Source of the DNA: Actinomycetospora succinea
GTDB taxonomy: Bacteria; Actinomycetota; Actinomycetes; Mycobacteriales; Pseudonocardiaceae
Assembly (NCBI RefSeq): GCF_004363095.1
Contig: NZ_SNYO01000002.1
Coordinates: forward strand, 1 to 64,000
Direction of reading: 5' to 3'
Length of the DNA stretch: 64,000 nucleotides
Position 1 is the stretch's first letter; each line of letters starts with the position of its first letter. Below the pieces are notes generated by a model. The model had not been told where the DNA came from, did not search any database, and saw only the letters and a list, made by a program, of their open reading frames with translations. The position numbers were made by a program, and so were the translations under genes. Of this stretch, positions 26,335-34,447 are shown in pieces.

Positions 26335-26385
26335 CGAGCGAAGGGCACCTTCGCTCGGATAGAGCGGCGAGGGGCGCCCCTCGCC
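26335..26385. repeat. 50-nt palindromic intergenic repeat, copy 1
   Basis: Two adjacent dyads: CGAGCGAA/TTCGCTCG (8-bp stem, 7-nt loop) and the perfect 20-nt palindrome GGCGAGGGGCGCCCCTCGCC, joined by GATAGAGC-type sequence. Near-identical copies (48 of 50 positions) are at 26432-26481 and 55866-55915. It lies just after the flavoprotein stop, so a terminator-like or REP-like role is plausible. Confidence 0.85.
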
Positions 26386-26431
26386 AGCCCCGACGATCAA
26401 GCGCGGTGCCCAGCACGGACCCGCGTGTTCT

Positions 26432-26481
26432 GAGCGAGGGGCACCTCCGCTCGGATAGAGCGGCGAGGGGCGCCCCTCGCC
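26432..26481. repeat. 50-nt palindromic intergenic repeat, copy 2
   Basis: Second copy, same orientation as copy 1, 96 nt further on; it differs at two positions in the first hairpin and keeps the 20-nt palindrome exactly (26462-26481). Confidence 0.85.
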
Positions 26482-26495
26482 GGTACGGAGCGGCG

Positions 26496-26555
26496 CGCGA
26501 GGGGCACGTTGGGCATGATCAGCGGGGGTTCGGCCTGCCGAACGTGCCTGTCGCG
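26496..26555. terminator. nested inverted repeat between convergent genes
   Basis: CGCGAGGGGCACGTT (26496-26510) pairs with AACGTGCCTGTCGCG (26541-26555) at 13 of 15 positions, and inside it GTTCGG/CCGAAC (26528-26543) forms a second perfect hairpin with a CCTG loop; the two structures are mutually exclusive at their edge. It sits at the 3' end of the minus-strand membrane protein gene. It may terminate transcription from either side. Confidence 0.45.
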
Positions 26556-26568
26556 AGCGGTCGACGAA

Positions 26569-27258
26569 CTACGACGCGGGCGACCAGACGCAGTCGCCAT
26601 AGAACTCGACCTGGCCATCACCTGGCCGCACGGTGACGTAGGCCGCGCCCCCGCTCGTGCCCTCCGAGCCGATGCTGGAGCCGTCGGTGGTCTGCCGCGA
26701 GGCCGAGCAGTACGAAAAGCCCTCGTCCGTCGGAGGGCCGTCCGTGCGGTAGCGCCCGGGCGCGATCTCCGAGCCGACCGTGTAGGTGCCCTGCGAGAAG
26801 CTGCCGGCCGGTGCGGCGACACTGGTCGGTGCGGCGGCGGAGGAGGGCGCCGAGTACGACGGCGCCGAGTACGACGGCGCCGTGTAGCTGGTCGAGGTGC
26901 CCGAGTTCGACTCGCTGACCGCACCCGCGAACCCGATCGCCCACAGCGTGCAGATGAGCAGGCCGACCGCGCCGAGGATGATCCCCGCGGTCGCGAGCCC
27001 GCGGCCCGCGCCGCCCTTCCGCGACGCCGCCGTCAGCCCGACGATCGAGAGCACGAGGCCGACGGGGCTGATCACCCAGGACACGATCCCGAGGAACGGG
27101 ACGAGCGCGAGCACCGCGCCGACCAGCGCCACGACGAACCCGCCGGTCGCGATCCCGTTGGACTGCTGCTGGGGCGGCTGCGGCGGGGCGTAGTACCCGG
27201 GCGGCTGACCGTAGGGCGCCCCGTACTGCTGGTACGGCGGCGGGTACTGCTGCGTCAC
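26569..27258 (-). CDS. DUF4190-type membrane protein with Pro/Tyr/Gln-rich N-terminus
   Basis: A 229-residue protein: a cytoplasmic N-terminus of about 40 residues rich in Q, Y, P and G, two hydrophobic stretches (GFVVALVGAVLALVPFLGIVSWVISPVG... and GRGLATAGIILGAVGLLICTLWAIGF) typical of DUF4190, a Ser/Tyr/Ala linker with repeated APSYS units, and an extracytoplasmic C-terminal domain (GTYTVGSEIAPGRYRTDGP) like domains on actinobacterial secreted proteins. GTG at 27258 has GGGGG 6 nt upstream; an ATG at 27279 lacks a ribosome site. The function is unknown. Confidence 0.8.
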   Translation of the reverse strand: MTQQYPPPYQQYGAPYGQPPGYYAPPQPPQQQSNGIATGGFVVALVGAVLALVPFLGIVSWVISPVGLVLSIVGLTAASRKGGAGRGLATAGIILGAVGLLICTLWAIGFAGAVSESNSGTSTSYTAPSYSAPSYSAPSSAAAPTSVAAPAGSFSQGTYTVGSEIAPGRYRTDGPPTDEGFSYCSASRQTTDGSSIGSEGTSGGAAYVTVRPGDGQVEFYGDCVWSPAS

Positions 27259-27323
27259 GACGAACCCCCGACTGATCATGAACCGGACACGCGTGTCTCG
27301 TTCGTCGCCGGGTGGGCGTTACG

Positions 27324-29129
27324 TCAGGTCCGGACGAGCACCCGGTCGAGGAAGCCGGCGAGCTCGTCGTGGGCGTCTAGCGGGAGGACGTGCGCGACGT
27401 ACTGGTCGGGGCGCACGACCACCACGGCGCCGCCGCGGTCGATCCCGCGCAGGTCGAAGACGTCGGGGCGGGCCGGGTCGGGGCTGAACACCTTCTCCTG
27501 GTCGACCAGCCCGAACGGTCCCTTGCGGGGCCGGAGCACGGGCGGCAGGTCGCCGACCTCGACCTCGCGGTGCCCCTGCGGGAGGACGGCGCGGACGTCG
27601 ATCACCGTGTCGGGGTCGGCGCCGGACGGGGTGAAGCGCGGCACGAACGAGCCCAGGAACGCGCACAGCGGGTCGAAGCGCACGCGGTCGGCGTCGGCGA
27701 AGACGTAGAGCCGCCAGGCCCCGTCGGCGCGCGCCGCGTGCCCGAGGTGCATCGGCTTGGCGTCGGCCACGCGCACGACCGGCGCCGAGTGGAACCGCAT
27801 CCCCACCGGCAGGCCCTCGGCGAGGTGCTGGTGCGGCGCGCCCGAGGTGATCATCGACGGCGCGTAGCGGACGGCGACGCCGGCGGTGAAGCGTCCCTGG
27901 TCGCGGAAGTAGCGCTGGAACTTCTCGGGATCGGCCGTGCTCCCCTCGGGATGCGCGCTGAACATCGCCGCGAACTCGCGGTCGAAGTCGATCAGCTCCT
28001 GCGCGACGGCCTGGCGCTCCGCCGAGTACGTGTCGAGCAGCTCGGGACGCGCGCGCCCCCGCAGCACCGCCGCCAGCTTCCAGCCGAGGTTCCACGTGTC
28101 GGCCATCGACACGTTCATGCCCTGGCCCGCCTTGGCGCTGTGGGTGTGGCAGGCGTCGCCGGCGATGAACACGCGCGGCTCGCCCGGTCCGTCGTCGAAC
28201 CGCTCGCACAGCCGCTGCCCGACCTCGTACACCGACCACCAGCCGACGTCGCGCACGTCGATCACGTACGGGTGCAGGATGCGGTTGGCGACCTCGGTGA
28301 GCGTCTCGGGGGTGACGGACCCGCGATCGTCGTCGAGCTCGATGTAGAGCCGCACGAGGTACCCGCCCTCGCGCGGGATGATCAGCAGGCTGCCCGCGCC
28401 CGAGGTGATCGCGCTCTTGAGCCGGATGTCCGGGAAGTCGGTGACGGCGAGGACGTCCATGACACCCCACGCCTGGTGCATCTCGTCGCCCGCGAGCCGT
28501 TGCCCGATCGCCCGCCGGACGGCGCTGCGCGCGCCGTCGCACCCGACGACGTAGCGCGCGCGGATCGTCGACGACCCGTTCAGCTCGACGGACACCGGGT
28601 ACTCGCCGGCACCGACCTCCAGCCCCGTGACGGACAGCTCGTACCGCGGCGCGAGCCGGCTCGCCGAGCGCGCCATGCGCTCGCGGAGGAAGGCGAGCAT
28701 GCGCGCCTGGTTGACGATCAGGTGCGGCATCTCGGAGAGGTCGTCCTCGACGTCCGGGATGCGCCCGGTCCGCACGATGCCGGATGGGTCCTGCGGGTGC
28801 GGGCGCCAGAACGCGACCTCGTTGACCTGGTAGCCCTCGGCCACGATGTTCCGCGCCAGCCCGAACGCCTCGAACATCTCGACGGTCCGGCACGCGACGC
28901 CGTCGGCCTGCCCGACCTCGAGCGGGCCGTCGCGGCGGTCGACGACGACGGTCCGGATGTCGGGGAACGCCGCCAGCTGCGCGGCGAGCACGAGGCCCGC
29001 CGGCCCGCAGCCGACGACCAGCACGTCGGTGGTGTCGGGGAGCTCGTCGGACCGCTGCGCGACCGAGGGATCCGGGTCCTCGACGAACGGGTCGCCGGTG
29101 CGGTACCCGCCGACGTAGAACTGGGCCAT
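27324..29129 (-). CDS. FAD-dependent aromatic monooxygenase (phenol 2-monooxygenase / MobA type)
   Basis: A 601-residue class A flavoprotein hydroxylase. FAD motif VVGCGPAGLVLAAQLA, GCDGARSAVR (DG motif) and GDACHTHSAKAGQGMN (GD motif) are present, followed by a C-terminal thioredoxin-like dimerisation domain (from about residue 430) as in phenol hydroxylase and 3-hydroxybenzoate 4-monooxygenase. The length suits that subfamily. It is divergent from an IclR regulator 48 nt away, which probably controls it. It should place a hydroxyl ortho or para on a phenolic ring, giving a catechol or hydroquinone. Confidence 0.92.
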   Translation of the reverse strand: MAQFYVGGYRTGDPFVEDPDPSVAQRSDELPDTTDVLVVGCGPAGLVLAAQLAAFPDIRTVVVDRRDGPLEVGQADGVACRTVEMFEAFGLARNIVAEGYQVNEVAFWRPHPQDPSGIVRTGRIPDVEDDLSEMPHLIVNQARMLAFLRERMARSASRLAPRYELSVTGLEVGAGEYPVSVELNGSSTIRARYVVGCDGARSAVRRAIGQRLAGDEMHQAWGVMDVLAVTDFPDIRLKSAITSGAGSLLIIPREGGYLVRLYIELDDDRGSVTPETLTEVANRILHPYVIDVRDVGWWSVYEVGQRLCERFDDGPGEPRVFIAGDACHTHSAKAGQGMNVSMADTWNLGWKLAAVLRGRARPELLDTYSAERQAVAQELIDFDREFAAMFSAHPEGSTADPEKFQRYFRDQGRFTAGVAVRYAPSMITSGAPHQHLAEGLPVGMRFHSAPVVRVADAKPMHLGHAARADGAWRLYVFADADRVRFDPLCAFLGSFVPRFTPSGADPDTVIDVRAVLPQGHREVEVGDLPPVLRPRKGPFGLVDQEKVFSPDPARPDVFDLRGIDRGGAVVVVRPDQYVAHVLPLDAHDELAGFLDRVLVRT

Positions 29130-29177
29130 CGCTCCGAGGCTAGGTGCGTTCTGCCCGGCAGCCCCTACTCTTCTGGC

Positions 29178-29897
29178 GTGCAGAACAAGCCGACCTACGG
29201 GATCCAGTCGGTGGACCACGCGCTGCGGCTCGCGGCGGTGCTGCAGCAGGAGGGTCCGCTGCGGGTCAGCGACGCCGCCGAGCGGCTCGGGGTGGCGCGG
29301 TCGACGGCGCACCGACTGCTCGCGATGCTCGTCTACCGCGACTTCGCCGAGCAGGACGAGGACCGCCGCTACGTCGCCGGCCCGGTCCTGCGCCGGCCCG
29401 CCGCCCCCGAACCGGTCGCCGACCTGCGCCGGGCCGCGGTGCCGCACCTGCAGGAGCTGACCGAGCGGACCGCCGAGACGACGAACCTCCTCGTGGTGGT
29501 CGACGACGAGGCGCGCTTCGTGGCGTCGGTCGAGTGCGAGCAGGTGCTGCGCGTCGGCGACCGCGGCGGCCGCGTGCTCCCGGCGCACCTGGCCTCGGGC
29601 GGGCGCGCGGTCCTCGCGACGCGGGACGAGGCCGAGGTCCGCGCGCTCTACGACGACGGGGCCGTCGACGCCGAGGCCCTGCTCCGCGACCTGCGGCGCA
29701 CCCGTCGGCAGGGCTTCGCGCTCAACGACCAGCGCACCGAGACCGGGGTGACGGCGATCGGTGCGGCCGTGCCGACCACCGCCGTCGCCGGCGCCATCTC
29801 GATCTCCATGCCCACCGCGCGCTACCGGCGGGCGCGACTCCCCGAGTGGGCCGGCCTGCTCGCCGACACCGCCCGGCGCATCGCCCGCGACCTCTGA
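29178..29897 (+). CDS. IclR-family transcriptional regulator
   Basis: A 239-residue regulator with a winged helix (DHALRLAAVLQQEGPLRVSDAAERLGVARSTAHRLLAMLVYRDF, about residues 11-55) and an effector domain (LTERTAETTNLLVVV through ISISMPTARY). The GTG start is the only one that keeps the helix-turn-helix near the N-terminus. Divergent from the phenol-hydroxylase-like gene and upstream of the aldolase/aldehyde dehydrogenase operon, it may regulate both. Confidence 0.9.
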   Translation: MQNKPTYGIQSVDHALRLAAVLQQEGPLRVSDAAERLGVARSTAHRLLAMLVYRDFAEQDEDRRYVAGPVLRRPAAPEPVADLRRAAVPHLQELTERTAETTNLLVVVDDEARFVASVECEQVLRVGDRGGRVLPAHLASGGRAVLATRDEAEVRALYDDGAVDAEALLRDLRRTRRQGFALNDQRTETGVTAIGAAVPTTAVAGAISISMPTARYRRARLPEWAGLLADTARRIARDL

Positions 29898-29903
29898 CCC
29901 GGC

Positions 29904-29929
29904 GCGACCGGGCCGCGACGCCGGGTCGC
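29904..29929 (+). terminator. possible hairpin after the IclR gene
   Basis: GCGACC (29904-29909) and GGTCGC (29924-29929) form a 6-bp stem with G+C-rich loop sequence, 7 nt after the IclR stop. No T-tract; weak evidence. Confidence 0.3.
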
Positions 29930-29931
29930 GG

Positions 29932-29960
29932 TCAGCAGAACCAGGTTCTTCTCAGCAGAA
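29932..29960. promoter_or_regulatory. repeat cluster before the aldolase/aldehyde dehydrogenase operon
   Basis: TCAGCAGAA occurs twice (29932-29940, 29952-29960), exactly 20 nt apart, and the 11-nt palindrome GAACCAGGTTC (29938-29948) overlaps the first copy. Two turns of helix between repeats suggest a regulator site, most simply for the adjoining IclR protein. Confidence 0.45.
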
Positions 29961-30040
29961 TCTCGCCCAGGAAGCCCGGGCGGCCGACTAGACCTTCTTC
30001 CCAGAGGAACGTGACCCACGTCGCTCCCGGAGGGGACCGC

Positions 30041-30730
30041 ATGAACGAGATCGCGGAGCTGGTGGCCACGGCGTCACGCGTGCTCGCCGCGAACGGACAC
30101 GACGACCTCATCTGGGGCCACGCCTCGGTACGGGACCCCGACGGCGGCGGCGCGTGGCTCAAGACGGCGGAGTGGAGCCTCGGGGAGGTCACCGCCGACC
30201 GCGTGCACCTCGTCGACGGCACGGGCACGGTTCGAGACGGGTCGCCGAGCCCGCGGCACAGCGAGTACCCCATCCACACCGAGATCCTGGCCGCACGCCC
30301 GGACGTCGGCGCCGTCGTGCACACGCACCCGCCGCACGCCGTGGCGCTCGCCGCCTCCGGCCAGTCGCTGCAGCCGGTCAGCCACGCGGCCACGATGTTC
30401 GTGCCGCCCGAGGTGCCGCGCTTCACCGACACCGCCGACCTCGTCCTCACCGCGGAGCTCGGCAAGCGGGTCGCGGAAGAGCTCGGCGAGCGGAACGCCC
30501 TCTTCCTGGTCAACCACGGCATCGTCACCGTCGGCCCCGACCTGCCGACAGCCGTCGTCACCGCGGTGGTCCTCGAGCGCGCCTGCGCCCAGCAGATCCT
30601 CACGCGCAGCGCGGGCGGATGGCCGTCGTGGTCGCCGCCCGAGGAGGCGCTCGCCAAGCGCGAGCACATCTACCACCCCACCGCGATCGCCGCGGTCTGG
30701 GACCACCTCGTGCGGGAGCTGGGCCGGTGA
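30041..30730 (+). CDS. class II aldolase/adducin family protein
   Basis: A 229-residue class II aldolase-type protein. Metal-binding histidines are in VVHTHPPHA and VNHGIVTVG; HSEYPIHTEI carries the conserved acid. N-terminal GHDDLIWGHASVRDP replaces the SGNxSxR sugar-phosphate loop, so it is more like the decarboxylase/aldolase branch found in aromatic clusters than a sugar aldolase. GGAGGGG lies 6-8 nt before the ATG. Its stop overlaps the aldehyde dehydrogenase GTG (4 nt). It may cleave a hydroxy-keto acid whose aldehyde is oxidised by the next enzyme. Confidence 0.85.
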   Translation: MNEIAELVATASRVLAANGHDDLIWGHASVRDPDGGGAWLKTAEWSLGEVTADRVHLVDGTGTVRDGSPSPRHSEYPIHTEILAARPDVGAVVHTHPPHAVALAASGQSLQPVSHAATMFVPPEVPRFTDTADLVLTAELGKRVAEELGERNALFLVNHGIVTVGPDLPTAVVTAVVLERACAQQILTRSAGGWPSWSPPEEALAKREHIYHPTAIAAVWDHLVRELGR

Positions 30731-32178
30731 ACGACACGACCATGCTCATCGGCGGCAAGCTCCGCCCGGCCTCCGACGGCTCCGTCCTCGACGCCCTGAA
30801 CCCGGCGACCGGCGTGCGGCTGACCACCATCCCCGACGCCACTCCCGGCGACGTCGACGACGCCGTCGCCGCCGCCTCGTCGGCCTTCGCGACCTGGCGG
30901 CGCAGCACCCCGGGCGAGCGGTCCGCGCTGCTCACGACCCTGGCCGACGTCGTCGCCGCGCACGCCGACGAGCTCGCGCGCCTCGACGCCGACGACAATG
31001 GCTCGCTCTACCGGGAGATGCGCCGCGACGTCGACATGGCGGTCTTCTACCTGCGCTACTACGCCGGGCTGACGCTCCAGCTGCACGGCGACACCGTCCC
31101 GAGCGAGCCGGGGACGCTGACGTACTCGGTGCGCCGGCCGTACGGGGTGGTCGGGCGGCTGATCCCGTTCAACCACCCGCTGATGTTCGCGGCGTCGAAG
31201 ATCGCGGCGCCGCTCGCGGCCGGCAACACCGTGGTGATCAAGCCGAGCGAGCACACCAGCCTCTCGGCGCTGCGCCTCGGCGAGCTCGCCGCCGACGTCG
31301 TCCCGCCCGGCGTGCTCAACGTCGTGACGGGCACCGGCGCGCGCTCCGGCGACGCCCTGGTCGCGCACCCGGACGTGCGGCGCCTCGCGTTCACCGGATC
31401 CGCCGCCACCGGGCGCGCGATCCAGCGGCGCGCGGCCGAGGTCTCGATCAAGACGGTGACCCTCGAGCTCGGCGGCAAGAACCCGCTGGTCGTGTTCCCC
31501 GACGCCGACCTCGACGTGGCCGTCGCGGCCTCGGTGCGCGGCATGAACTTCACCTGGCAGGGCCAGTCGTGCGGCTCGCTCTCGCGCGTCGTCGTGCACC
31601 GGGACGTCCACGACGCGTTCGTCGAGAAGCTCGCCGCCACCGTCGGCGCCCTGCGACCCGGCCTGCCCGACGACCCCGACGCCGACACCGGCGCGATCGT
31701 CAACGCCGGGCAGCTCGAGAAGGTGCTGTCCTACGTGCGCCTCGGCCAGGACGAGGGCGCGCGGCTGTGCACCGGCGGCGACCGCGTCACCGAGGGCGGG
31801 CTCGCCGACGGCCTGTTCGTCCGGCCCGCGGTGTTCGCCGACGTCGACCCGGGCTCGCGCCTGGCCCAGGAGGAGATCTTCGGCCCGGTGCTGGCCGTGA
31901 TGCGGCCCTTCACCGACGCCGACGAGGCCCTGCGCATCGCCAACGCCACGAGCCTGGGCCTGACCGCCAGCGTCTTCACCCGCGACCTCGGCACCGCGCA
32001 CCGCTTCGCCGAGGACCTCGAGGCCGGCTACGTCTGGGTCAACGAGGTCGGGCGCCACGTCCCCGGCACGCCGTTCGGCGGCGTCAAGGACAGCGGGATC
32101 GGCCGCGAGGAGGACCTCGACGAGCTCTTCTCGTACACGCAGCTCAAGAACGTGCACATCAACTACGGCCACATCTGA
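30727..32178 (+). CDS. NAD(P)-dependent aldehyde dehydrogenase
   Basis: A 483-residue ALDH. GGKL at the N-terminus, IPFNHPLMFAASKIAAPLAAGNTVVIKPSE (cofactor site), FTGSAATGR, catalytic glutamate in LELGGKNPLV and catalytic cysteine in GQSCGSLSR are all present, as is EEIFGPVL near the C-terminus. GTG start overlaps the aldolase stop, so both act on the same intermediate. The substrate aldehyde is unknown; semialdehyde or benzaldehyde-type substrates are usual in such clusters. Confidence 0.93.
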   Translation: MNDTTMLIGGKLRPASDGSVLDALNPATGVRLTTIPDATPGDVDDAVAAASSAFATWRRSTPGERSALLTTLADVVAAHADELARLDADDNGSLYREMRRDVDMAVFYLRYYAGLTLQLHGDTVPSEPGTLTYSVRRPYGVVGRLIPFNHPLMFAASKIAAPLAAGNTVVIKPSEHTSLSALRLGELAADVVPPGVLNVVTGTGARSGDALVAHPDVRRLAFTGSAATGRAIQRRAAEVSIKTVTLELGGKNPLVVFPDADLDVAVAASVRGMNFTWQGQSCGSLSRVVVHRDVHDAFVEKLAATVGALRPGLPDDPDADTGAIVNAGQLEKVLSYVRLGQDEGARLCTGGDRVTEGGLADGLFVRPAVFADVDPGSRLAQEEIFGPVLAVMRPFTDADEALRIANATSLGLTASVFTRDLGTAHRFAEDLEAGYVWVNEVGRHVPGTPFGGVKDSGIGREEDLDELFSYTQLKNVHINYGHI

Positions 32179-32195
32179 CCCCGGCGAGGACCCGC

Positions 32196-33338
32196 ATGAC
32201 GACCACCGAGACGCGCGCCGACCAACTGCGCGCGGCCAAGCACCCCGTCTACAACGACCGCAAGCTGCACCTCGGCACGTTCTCGACGAACCTGTCCGGC
32301 GGCTGCTCGATCTCCACGATCGAGGGCGCGCTGGAGGCGACCTGGGAGAACACCTCGACGCTCGCGCGGATGAGCGACGAGATGGGGTTCGAGGCGCTCG
32401 TCCCGGTCGGGCGCTGGCGGGGCTTCGGCGGGCCGACGAACTTCAACGGCACCGGGTTCGAGTGCTTCACGTGGGCCGCGGGCATCGGGGCGACGACCGA
32501 GGACGCGGGGGTCTTCATCACCTCGCACGTCCCGACGATCCACCCCCTGATGGCCGCGAAGCAGGCCGCGACCGTCGACCACATCACGGGCGGCCGCGTC
32601 GCGCTCAACATCGTCACGGGCTGGCACACGCCCGAGATCGAGATGTTCGGCGCCGCGCAGCTCGAGCACGACAAGCGCTACGACATGTCGCAGGAGTGGT
32701 TCGACATCGTCACGCGGCTGTGGACCGCCGAGGAGACGTTCGACTACGACGGCGAGTTCTACAGGGTCGTCGACGCCCGCATCTCGCCGCTGCCCGTCCA
32801 GTCGCCCTACCCCGTGACGATGAACGCCGGCAGCTCGCCGAAGGGCCGGCACTTCGGCGCCCGGAACTGCGACGTCGTCTTCGCGTCCTCCGACATCAAG
32901 AACCAGACCCCCGAGGGCATGAAGGACAAGGTCAACCAGTTCCGCGAGCTGGCCCGCACGGAGTACGGCCGCGAGATCCAGGTCTGGATCAACGCCTACA
33001 TCGTGCAGGGCGACACCGAGGCCGACGCGCAGCAGTTCCTGCACCACTACGTCGACGAGCTCGGCGACTGGGAGGCGGCGTCGAACCTCGTCACCTCGCT
33101 CGGCGTGAACTCGCAGTCCTACGACCTGTCGACCATCGAGGACATGAAGCGCCACTTCATCGCCGGCTGGGCGGGCTACCCGATCGTCGGCACCGGCGAG
33201 CAGATCGTCGGCGCGCTGAGCGATCTCGTCGCGACCGGCCTCGACGGCGTCATCCTGTCCTTCCCCCGCTACGTGCAGGACATGCGGCGCTTCCAGCAGG
33301 AGGTCTACCCGATGATCGTCCAGGCCGGGCTGCGGTGA
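32196..33338 (+). CDS. LLM-class FMN-dependent monooxygenase (RutA/SfnG-like)
   Basis: A 380-residue two-component monooxygenase of the RutA/DszA/SfnG branch. The long insertions, RGFGGPTNFNGTGFE, NIVTGWHTPEIEMFG and MNAGSSPKGRHFGARNCDVVF are typical. RutA cleaves pyrimidine amides and SfnG dimethyl sulfone, both using FMNH2 from a separate reductase; no reductase gene is next to it. ATG at 32196 with GCGAGGA upstream, 17 nt after the aldehyde dehydrogenase. It is coupled to the MetE-like gene (GTGA). Confidence 0.9.
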   Translation: MTTTETRADQLRAAKHPVYNDRKLHLGTFSTNLSGGCSISTIEGALEATWENTSTLARMSDEMGFEALVPVGRWRGFGGPTNFNGTGFECFTWAAGIGATTEDAGVFITSHVPTIHPLMAAKQAATVDHITGGRVALNIVTGWHTPEIEMFGAAQLEHDKRYDMSQEWFDIVTRLWTAEETFDYDGEFYRVVDARISPLPVQSPYPVTMNAGSSPKGRHFGARNCDVVFASSDIKNQTPEGMKDKVNQFRELARTEYGREIQVWINAYIVQGDTEADAQQFLHHYVDELGDWEAASNLVTSLGVNSQSYDLSTIEDMKRHFIAGWAGYPIVGTGEQIVGALSDLVATGLDGVILSFPRYVQDMRRFQQEVYPMIVQAGLR

Positions 33339-34447
33339 CCCTGCGGGTCGATTCCGTCGGGAGCCTGCTGCGCCCGCCGGCGCTGGGCGAGGCGTTCGCG
33401 CGGTGGCGGCGCGGCGAGATCGGCACCGGGACGCTGCACGAGGCGCAGGACGAGGCGGTCCGCGACGTCGTGGCCGCCCAGGAGAAGGTCGGGCTGCCCG
33501 TGGTCGTCGACGGCGAGTACCGCCGATCGACGTTCATGGACAGCTTCGCCGACGTCGCCTGCTACGGCGAGCTCGCCGCGAACCTCTGGGCCGCGCACGC
33601 CCGCCGGACGCTGGACGTCGACGCGCCGGAGCGCGCCGAGGCCCCGTCCGCGTCGAGCGCCACGGTCGCGACCGAGCCGCTGCGGCTGGTGCACAACATG
33701 CCGCGCGAGGAGTTCGCGTTCGCGCAGGGCTGCACCGACGTCCCGGTGAAGACCACCATCCTCGGCCCCGACCGCGTCTTCCAGACGTTCGACGCCGAGG
33801 GCTCGCGCGCGGTCTACCCCGACCCGTGGGCGTTCCTCGACGACGTCGTCACCGTCGAGCGCGACATCGTGGCGGGCCTCGTCGACGCGGGCTGCCGGTA
33901 CGTCCACGTGGACGCGCCGGGGCTGACCGCCTACGTCGACCCGCCGTCGCTGGAGCGCCTGCGCCGCCGCGGCCTCGACCCCGCCGACGTGCTCACCCGC
34001 ACCCTCGCGGCCGAGAACGCCGTGGTCCGCGGCTTCGGAGGCACGACGTTCGGCCTGCACCTGTGCCGCGGCAACGAGCAGGGCCACTGGCACCGCGAGG
34101 GCCACTACGACCCGATCGCCGAGCAGGTGTTCTCCGAGCTGGAGCACGACCGGATCCTGCTCGAGTACGACACCGAGCGCGCCGGGTCGTTCGCGCCGCT
34201 GCGGTTCGTGCGGCCCGGGACGACGGTGGTGCTCGGCGTCGTCAGCACCAAGTCGGCGCGCGTCGAGACCGTCGACGAGGTGGTGGCGCGCGTCGAGGAG
34301 GCGGCCCGGCACCTGCCGCTCGACCAGCTCGCGGTCAGCCCGCAGTGCGGGTTCGCCTCGACGATCGAGGGCAACGACGTGACCCCGGACCAGCAGTGGC
34401 GCAAGTTCGAGGTGCTGCTGGAGGCGGCTCAGAGGATCTGGGGCTAG
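33335..34447 (+). CDS. MetE-like cobalamin-independent methyltransferase
   Basis: A 370-residue protein corresponding to the C-terminal catalytic barrel of methionine synthase MetE, without the N-terminal half. All four zinc ligands are present: H243 and C245 (HLCRGN), E278 (LLEYD) and C339 (SPQCGF). It is therefore probably an active thiol methyltransferase, not a relic. Short MetE-like proteins (MesA/MetE-core types) use donors other than polyglutamyl folate. The GTG overlaps the LLM monooxygenase stop, so it may take a methyl group released or exposed in that pathway (inference). Confidence 0.85.
   Translation: MTLRVDSVGSLLRPPALGEAFARWRRGEIGTGTLHEAQDEAVRDVVAAQEKVGLPVVVDGEYRRSTFMDSFADVACYGELAANLWAAHARRTLDVDAPERAEAPSASSATVATEPLRLVHNMPREEFAFAQGCTDVPVKTTILGPDRVFQTFDAEGSRAVYPDPWAFLDDVVTVERDIVAGLVDAGCRYVHVDAPGLTAYVDPPSLERLRRRGLDPADVLTRTLAAENAVVRGFGGTTFGLHLCRGNEQGHWHREGHYDPIAEQVFSELEHDRILLEYDTERAGSFAPLRFVRPGTTVVLGVVSTKSARVETVDEVVARVEEAARHLPLDQLAVSPQCGFASTIEGNDVTPDQQWRKFEVLLEAAQRIWG

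Noticed and set aside
26820..26885. Tandem GAGTACGACGGCGCC-type repeats as a regulatory repeat
   Set aside because: They lie inside the membrane protein gene and encode the Ala-Pro-Ser-Tyr-Ser linker repeats.
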